This document shows, piece by piece, positions 57,610 through 64,000 of a stretch of DNA of 64,000 nt. The translations under genes and the position numbers were made by a program. Each line of letters starts with the position of its first letter. Position 1 is the first letter of the stretch. Below the pieces are notes generated by a model, which did no database searches, had not been told where the DNA came from, and saw nothing but the letters and a program-made list of their open reading frames with translations. Source of the DNA: Cordilura impudica (lineage: Eukaryota > Arthropoda > Insecta > Diptera > Scathophagidae); assembly GCA_963682025.1 (NCBI GenBank), contig OY821517.1, positions 18,750,048 to 18,814,047 on the forward strand, given 5' to 3'.

Positions 57610-58120
57610 CTGTGTTGATATTTATACCTATTATACCCATTACACCGATCGACTCAGGGACACTTTCTGAGTCGATTTAGCGATCGCTGTCCGTCCGTCT
57701 GTGTGTCTTGTAATCAAGTTACAGGTCAAATATATGAATATATTTTGATAAAACAATTTTTTTAAGCATCAATCGGCCATATGATGAACGCTATTGAAAT
57801 TGATGAAAATCAGTGCATGTTCAGACCTAGGCCCCATACAAATAACCCCTATTAGATCGACAAAAATCATTGTAAGATACATATTATCACATATATATCG
57901 ATACAATTTTGTGTATGTGTGTCTATAATATCTACTAGACAGTCCAAAAATAAGCCCTGTGGAAAATTTTGAGTCATAGTTCCCATCAAAATACAAAAAT
58001 ATTGCATAGATGTTTTTAAAATTTAGTTTAAATATGCTTATTTTCTATGTATATCTTGTTATTGCCTCAGCAAAGAGGGGTCCATGGTATAAGGTATTAT
58101 ATAGCTGTTAGAGACCTACT
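57610..58120 (-). mobile_element. family A repeat, copy 9 (with internal deletion)
   Basis: TACACCGATCGACTCAGGGA, CGCTGTCCGTCCGTCTGTGT, ATAACCCCTATTAGATCGAC; the segment between the TCATAGTTCCCATC and AATACAAAAATATTG blocks is shortened. Confidence 0.65.
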
Positions 58121-58594
58121 ATTCAATAAGCTATTGATTTTGACTCCCTTTATATTAACTCGTAGTATATGCTTGTCTGTCGATAAAACTTTGGATCGAT
58201 TTTTACTCCTTTTCCCGTGATCCAATCGAGCTGAAACTTTGCAGGCAGACTCATGGCGACGACAAAAATTGTGCCAGAAAAATTTTTTGATTTTTGACGT
58301 AGATATTTTCAGTCAATCAGTTATTTAATAATAATATAATATATAATATAAAATAATAATTGATACATATGTACAGATAAGTTCTTACACAAAAACACCA
58401 AAATTTTACTTGTAATTTTATGAAATATGCTTATGCATTTGATAACTTTAACTACTAGATTTAAAAATATTTCACTTTTTTAGGCACTTTTTTTGTAATA
58501 TATTTATTTTTAATTCTCCTTTCTCACTTATTGAGATCTTAGTTAATGCAAATTTCAAATTTTCTTCAAGTTTAGACTTTATTACGAGTATCAC
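58121..58594. other. no gene; possible repeat fragment
   Basis: CCCGTGATCCAATCGAGCTG followed by AAACTTTGCAGGCAGACTCA (about 58215-58254) looks like the 5' region of a Helitron-like repeat, but no ends were found. Confidence 0.35.
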
Positions 58595-58953
58595 TTATAT
58601 GTAAATATTGACATTGTAAACAGTGGACGAAGCTATCTTAATGTTAATCTCATCATTTGATTGAAGATCAGAGGAACTGCTTTTGGCACCCCTTAGAAAC
58701 AATGTTTTGTCATCGGTAGAATAAGAAAAGTAATCTGTAAATTGAATAAAACATACTAGGTTAAAAAAAAAATATAATGACAAACATAAAGGAATAAGTA
58801 GTTACCTGATCCGCGTAGTTTGACATCGTCTGGAGACTCAGTTGCTTTAAATTTTAATTGTACTGACATTTCATGTTCATGTGCCACATCTCTATGGGCG
58901 GCTGTAAGAGCTGCCAGTAAAGTTATTATAACGATTTTGGTTAAAGTTAACAT
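58595..58953 (-). CDS. small secreted protein, MBF2-like family, gene 6 (shortest)
   Basis: Exon 1 58953-58806 and exon 2 58734-58595, with a 71-bp phase-1 intron (GTAACT...TACAG). The product has only 95 residues: signal peptide MLTLTKIVIITLLAALTAA, a shortened linker with HRDVAHEHE, then KFKATESPDDVKLRGSG, where genes 1, 3 and 4 have the cysteine. Exon 2 opens DYFSYSTDDKTLFLRGAK, missing about ten residues (the WSTPHN segment) compared with genes 4 and 5. The end is IKIASSTVYNVNIYI. No cysteine remains in the mature protein. The reading frame and promoter are intact, so I call it a gene rather than a pseudogene. Confidence 0.72.
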
Positions 58954-58983
58954 AATTGTAATTTTTATTTAATTTAATAATAA

Positions 58984-59133
58984 CTGTGAAGACTGCTAAT
59001 TTTATTCTCGATTTCTTTACATTTATAGGCTGATTTTCTTTGTTTAATAGGTATTCGATTATCAGGCAATTAATTGTTATCCCTTATCACTTCCATTGTA
59101 TATTAGCAATCGTGTTAAGAAAGTTGATTTTTG
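58984..59133 (-). promoter_or_regulatory. promoter region of gene 6
   Basis: Minus strand: AAATCAACTTTCTTAACACG at 59130-59111, TATAAATG at 59027-59020, initiator block TTAGCAGTCTTCACAG at 58999-58984. Confidence 0.6.
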
Positions 59134-59511
59134 CACAATATTGCATTTAAAAAATATATATTCATTATTTATTTCTGAAACAAGGTCTCAGATTCAGTAT
59201 TATAGAATCTGAATTTCAAAGCTAGATTTTTATAATATTTTTATGTAGAATCGAAGTCTTATTCAATCTTTTCATTCATAAAAATATAAAAAAGGCTCTT
59301 AAAATATTTTATGATTTTTTCCACAATATTTCGGCTATAGCTATATAACAAGTGAATTTGTATATGATAAGCGGCTCTAAGCGGGATCTGTAAAACTTGA
59401 TGAAATTTGAGATTGATCAGGGTTTATCTGCAGGGTCCCGCAGCCACTGATATTTTTAAAAAATCTTAATTAAAAAAAAAATTCAAAACTTTAATTAGAA
59501 AATTCAATTTG
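59134..59511. other. no gene seen
   Basis: AT-rich spacer upstream of gene 6. Confidence 0.35.
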
Positions 59512-59970
59512 TATACCCTCAAAACCACTGTTCAGAGAGTATATATCAGTTTGTCATTCCGTTTGTAACACATCGAAAACGAATTTCCGATTCCATTAGG
59601 TATATATATATTCCTGATCCTTATAACTCGAGTCAATATAGCGATGTCGGACTGTCTGTCCGTCCATCTGTCTGTCTGTTAAAATCACGTTCATTCACAA
59701 AATAAACAATTTATTTGGGTAAACTTAGGACAGTATTGTTTGTCATTATTTTGAGCTGCTTCCTATTTAAAATGGGGTAAATCGGGAGTCATGTACCAAG
59801 ATATGGCATAAAATATGGAGACACCACTGAAAAATGTTAAAAATTCAGTTTTGTTGCAATAATTTAGTGTTAAATTTTCCAAATATTTTCTATACATTTG
59901 TTATAAATAGTGCAATAGTGCATTTGGGGGCTATCAAAGATTCGTAATAGCCGAATTTTCCTACTTGTTT
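59512..59970 (+). mobile_element. family B repeat, copy 6 (full length)
   Basis: ATACCCTCAAAACCACTGTT, TATATATATA (59601-59610), then GTCTGTCCGTCCATCTGTCT; the right end TTCGTAATAGCCGAATTTTC has a weakened hairpin before CTACTTGTTTT. Confidence 0.72.
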
Positions 59971-60275
59971 TAATTAATTTGTTTTGATCATAGTTAAACA
60001 GCTATATAATATTTATTTATTAAGATTTCTCTAACACAGGTTAACCTGAACACGAAGAGAATCCATATAAAATAGTATATTATAAAAATTTCAATAACTT
60101 AAAATTTGATTAAATAATACTGCAAAATATTTTTACATTTACTGATAATTTTATGCTCAAGGATTAAAACAAAATGAAAAATAAATTTAAAACGTAAATT
60201 TAAGAAATAAAATTATTTTAGTTATATTGCTCACGAAAAAAATTCCGCCACAGAGGTAAGAAAATTTAAATTTTT
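59971..60275. other. no gene seen
   Basis: AT-rich spacer. Confidence 0.3.
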
Positions 60276-60510
60276 ATACCCTCCTCCAGACTGTGCAGAG
60301 TTATATATCAGTTTCTCATTCCTTTTAAATGCATGGAAAAGTTTCTTTCTACGATTCGGGAAAATTATATAGTTTGAACCTTAGAACAACTCGGGTCTTT
60401 ATACCGATGTCCGTCTGTCTGTCTCTCTATTGAAATCTCGCTTATTCACAAAATAAATTAACTACATTAGAAAAATTAGGATAATGTTATTTGTCAATAT
60501 TTCGAGAACA
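60276..60510 (+). mobile_element. family B repeat, copy 7 (5' half)
   Basis: ATACCCTCCTCCAGACTGTG, ATATCAGTTTCTCATTCCTT, CGATGTCCGTCTGTCTGTCT, AATTAGGATAATGTTATTTG; lost after about 60510. Confidence 0.65.
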
Positions 60511-61633
60511 TTGATAATGAATTTGCAGCCTCAAATCTTAAGAATGACTTACGAAAATGTAACGATACTCCTTCATATAAAAACCAAAAATTGTGAAAAA
60601 TACTTATACGTAACAGAAAATGTTCATATACGAGTAGATGTGTATCAGCGATGCATATACATAACGGCGCACTGTGGTCGATATTTTGAGATAGCGGCCA
60701 AAACTCCTTTTGGTTTTTGTTCTCCGATTTTAAAGTTATTAGACTCATATGAAAGTAGACAGTAGTATACCTCGGGAGCCAAAAAATTAGAACTCTATTT
60801 CAACTATTTCACTGAGAACAGGGTGGTCCAAAATGGGCTTTTTCAGAATTTAGTAAATTTATGATATTTTTAGTTAATTTTTAAAGTTTAAATGATCATA
60901 ACTTTTTTGTTTTTCAAGATTTTTGGACGAAATAAATTTTGTGTTGTAACTTAACTTATTTCCTATTACTGGTAAAAAAATTGAAGCTCTACTGTTTTCA
61001 GAACAATTTAAATTTTTTTTTAAAAAAGGTCAAATTTCTCGGAAATTTCTTACTTCATAGAGCACAACTCCTGTGAGTCAAGCTGAGTCAAAACACGAAT
61101 TTTCTATTTTGTAGTCCTAACTCTCCCCTACATTCCTATATATACATGTCCATGCATCGGGACTGCACTTTTTGAGCTACAGCCATTTTTCTGACCCAAG
61201 GTAAGATATTCGGTACAAATGCACGTCATATTTTTTGTATGTGAAAGTGGCTATTATGTATATATTTTGATGAAATTTTGTACAAGAGTTCTTATTGACC
61301 CAAAAAATAATTCTGTTGAAATTAGGAGAAGTTGGCCCATATTTGGACCTAGTCCACATAGAAGGGTGTATCAAAATTTTGACAAAAATGACAATAGAAC
61401 TCTCAAATTATGTGGTATCTGGCAATTCATTTGGAAAAGGTAAAAAGGATTTTATTGCCATCTAATATTACACGACTTAAATACGTGAAAATTGCAAATA
61501 AATTTAAAACTAATGGAAATAACTGGTAAAACCAACTAACTGTTATATTATGTTCTAAAGAGGTAAAAAAGATCATGTTGAAACTTCGAGCAATAGTATA
61601 TTAATCCATGCATTCATTTTTTTTTCTTCATTA

Positions 61634-63682
61634 TTGTTTAAACAATGGATAAATTCAGTTATAGTGTTCTATCTGATATATGTATATTTTGAACGGAAAG
61701 ATGAAAACGACATTATTTTACATATAATGAATAATCCATTCTTCAAAATATGCGACAAACAAGAAATTAAAATTCATAACTTAAAAATAAAAAACTTTTT
61801 AAATACTTTAAGAAAACGGTACAATCAATGTTCCAGAAACAAGAAATTGTTTTACTCACGCAACCAAGAATGGCTAAGAAATAAACTTATTTTTAAAAAG
61901 CCATCAGTAACTACCACGAAAACTGGAAAAGGTGGTCGACCAGCAAAGCCAATTGATAATTGTAGTGAAAGATCACGAAGACGCAAGCTTAAACATATCA
62001 ATGAAGAAGTTTCTTGTAGCATCGTAAAGGATTCATTTCTGCATCAAATTCAACCATCGAAAACTAAAAAGGGTAAAATTGCTATCATTGAAAAAATAGT
62101 GGAAGCAAGCCCCAGACGCACAAAAAGGATTTTAGAAAGTATGCCGACACCAACTGAAGAAAATAAATTTACTCCAGAAGAAGCATTTGCACTATTTTTG
62201 GATTTGAAAATGACTAAAAACCATTATACAGAATTGCGGAAGCGGACCAATGAAAAAAATTGTGGAATTTTTCCATCATATCGAGATATAGTTTCTGCCA
62301 AAAAAGATTGCTTACCTTCACCAACTGCTATTAGTGTAACTTCAAGTTCAGCAGAAATAAAATTGCAGGATCTTCTTGAACACACTGCAGAACGATTATT
62401 AAAGACATTCGATGCTGACTATTTAAAGAAGTTTAAAAATTGCAGCATGACTTTAATTTCTAAATGGGGATGTGATGGGCCCTCTGGCCAGAAACAATAC
62501 AAACAATGTAATGCGGAAAATTCATCAGATGCCAATTTATTCATGATTTCTTTCGTTCCATTACGTTTAACAAAAACTTATATTGGTTCAGAGCCGTCAA
62601 CTAGTAGAGCTGCAGAGATAGATGTATGGAAGAATGAAATTCCCTCGTCAACAAAATTTTGTAGACCAATAAAGTTTGCTTACAAAAAGGAGACTCAAGA
62701 TGTCATAGATGAAGAAGTTCGAAAAATAAATGATCAAATTAAAGAACTTCAACCAGTAACATTTAAATTTGATGACCAAGACACTGAAGTAAATTTTAAA
62801 ATGTGTCTCACAATGATTGATGGAGAAGTTGCACAAGCTTTAACCAAAACAAATTCATCGTCAAGCTGCACCATATGCCAAAAAACATCAAGTCAATTGA
62901 GCCAACCACCAACACAAGACGATAGTTTTAATGAAGCATATGAATTTGGAATGTCAGCTCTTCATGCTAGAATTCGTTTTATGGAGCATATTCTTAAATT
63001 GGGATACGATTTGGAATTTGGCCCGTTAGGCAAAACAGTGAGAAACAACAAAGAAAATTTGGAAAAAAAGAAAGCAAAAAAAAAAAGATATTCAAGAAAA
63101 ATACCGTGAGATAGGCCTTATAATTGACCAGCCAAAGCAAGGAGAAGGAAATTCTAATGATGGAAACACAGCAAGGAGATTTTTTTCCGATCCAGAAACT
63201 GCAGCTTCTATTACTGGAGTGATTATGATTTAATACGACGATTCCAAATCATATTACAAGTTATAGCATGTAGCAAAAAGATAGATGCAAAAAAATTTGG
63301 TCAGTATGCTAATGAGACAGCAACCCTTTATAACCAAAAATATTCTTGGAGACATATGCCAACCACAGTTCACAAAATTTTGTTCCATGGGGAACAAATA
63401 ATTCAGCACAATATGCTTCCAATTGGAGATCTCTCAGAAGAAGCCCAAGAAAAAAGGAACAAAGACTACAGATTCTTTCGCGAGCACAATACAAGAAAAA
63501 TTTCCAGATATTGTACTAATGAAGATCTTATTAATATTTTGTTGTGCACATCAGACCCATATATGTCCAGTATTCGATAAAAATGGAAATCAACCTCATT
63601 AGAGTTAGATGAAGAAGCTAAACAACTACTGCAAAATGAAAATCAAAGCTATTTGGAAGAAATTTTTACTAATATTGTTTAA
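61634..63682 (+). pseudogene. Transib/RAG1-core-like transposase, broken
   Basis: The first frame (61634-63109) covers a Lys-rich N-terminal part with GGRPAKP and SERSRRRK, then the catalytic core. First Asp candidate: WGCDGPSGQ, 62474-62476. Second: TMIDGEV, 62819-62821, followed 16 residues later by a C-x2-C pair (CTIC). After a frameshift in the A-run at about 63080 and another near 63220, the chain continues with TTVHKILFH (H-x4-H, 63371-63388) and LPIGDLSEEAQEKRNKDY, which holds the Glu candidates. The order Asp, Asp, C-x2-C, H-x4-H, Glu is that of the RAG1 core and Transib transposases. A TAA at 63578-63580 interrupts the C-terminus; the tail ends at 63680-63682. The true start is not clear; the ATG at 61634 may lie inside an intron or UTR. 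Confidence 0.72.
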
Positions 63683-63910
63683 TTAATACTAGTTTAAAGA
63701 TTATAATTTGTTTCTAATTTTAGTATAAATTTTTATTAATACATTTAAATAAAATATATGTGCACTTTAAATCAATAGTAAAAGTTTACTTAAAATTTTA
63801 TCGATGTTGTGTTCTGTATATAATATATCCAAATGGTATTGATATTGTTGAGAATTTCAGTGTAATTTTTCAGTTTAATCCTCACAAGAATTAGCTTTCT
63901 TCCAAAAAAA

Positions 63911-63967
63911 CCAACCTTTGGCCCCTGTGAATATTGAGACTAAAAAATGTCAGGGGCCAAATGTTGG
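63911..63967. repeat. hairpin-forming inverted repeat
   Basis: CCAACCTTTGGCCCCTGTGA and, 17 bp later, GTCAGGGGCCAAATGTTGG are inverted copies with one or two mismatches. It may be the 3' UTR of the Transib element or another small repeat; function unknown. Confidence 0.6.
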
Positions 63968-64000
63968 CATTTTCTGACCAAAATTAAGTTTAGGAATAAT

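Larger units (their letters stand above)
60670..64000 (+). mobile_element. Transib transposon (RAG1-related), right end beyond the window
   Basis: The proposed left end is CACTGTGGTCGATATTTTGA, starting with an RSS-heptamer-like CACTGTG and preceded by CGGCG (60665-60669), the kind of GC-rich 5-bp target Transib elements use. The transposase pseudogene follows at 61634-63682. 60700-61630 is non-coding and includes a decayed family A-like patch near 61250-61370. The right end was not reached. Confidence 0.6.

Noticed and set aside
61634..61760. Hydrophobic N-terminus as a signal peptide of the Transib protein
   Set aside because: A transposase acts in the nucleus; the segment probably reflects a wrong start or intronic sequence, not a secretion signal.

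Overview
This is about 64 kb of AT-rich nuclear DNA from an insect. Dipteran-type short repeats with GTCC/GTCT microsatellite cores, introns of 50-90 bp, TATA-box promoters and the mix of transposons point to a brachyceran fly, most likely a calyptrate; species not determinable here. No rRNA, tRNA or CRISPR was found. The only host genes I can support are six small two-exon genes for secreted proteins of one family (MBF2-like, tentative), at 7064-7590 (+), 20288-20657 (-), 22114-22841 (+), 34727-35172 (-), 43449-43865 (-) and 58595-58953 (-). All share a signal peptide, one phase-1 intron at the same place and a TATA promoter. The two plus-strand genes encode about 153 residues with four conserved cysteines; the four minus-strand genes are shorter (95-119), have lost cysteines and share a different promoter block.

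The rest is transposable elements, often nested. 1-2757: piggyBac element, right end and TTAA site visible, inserted in a Jockey-like LINE (2758-5752). 8428-12073: a mini-me/INE-1-like repeat (family A) split by a complete hAT element, which itself carries a palindromic MITE. 12175-14881: decayed LINE, family A copy, Helitron-like element. 16105-20158: large CACTG-ended element with a broken transposase-like gene; its 284-bp deletion derivative is at 30557-30840. 23164-23568: MITE. 24127-29560: one family A copy interrupted first by a 2.77-kb foldback element and then by a Tc1 element that carries a small Helitron. 32320-33530 and 36553-37830: 21-bp and 18-bp satellites. 38930-42860: decayed copia element. 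44386-44789: MITE.

46085-58120 is a mosaic of short repeat families. Inside it lies the best-preserved element: an apparently intact R1-clade LINE (47813-53619) with both ORFs open. It sits in the GTCC/GTCT microsatellite of a family B repeat, in tandem with a 5'-truncated sister (47241-47798), with the 14-bp target present three times. 60670-64000 holds a broken Transib (RAG1-like) transposon beginning at an RSS-like heptamer next to CGGCG. The two layers are linked by position: repeats and transposons separate the members of the secreted-protein cluster and spread it over more than 50 kb.
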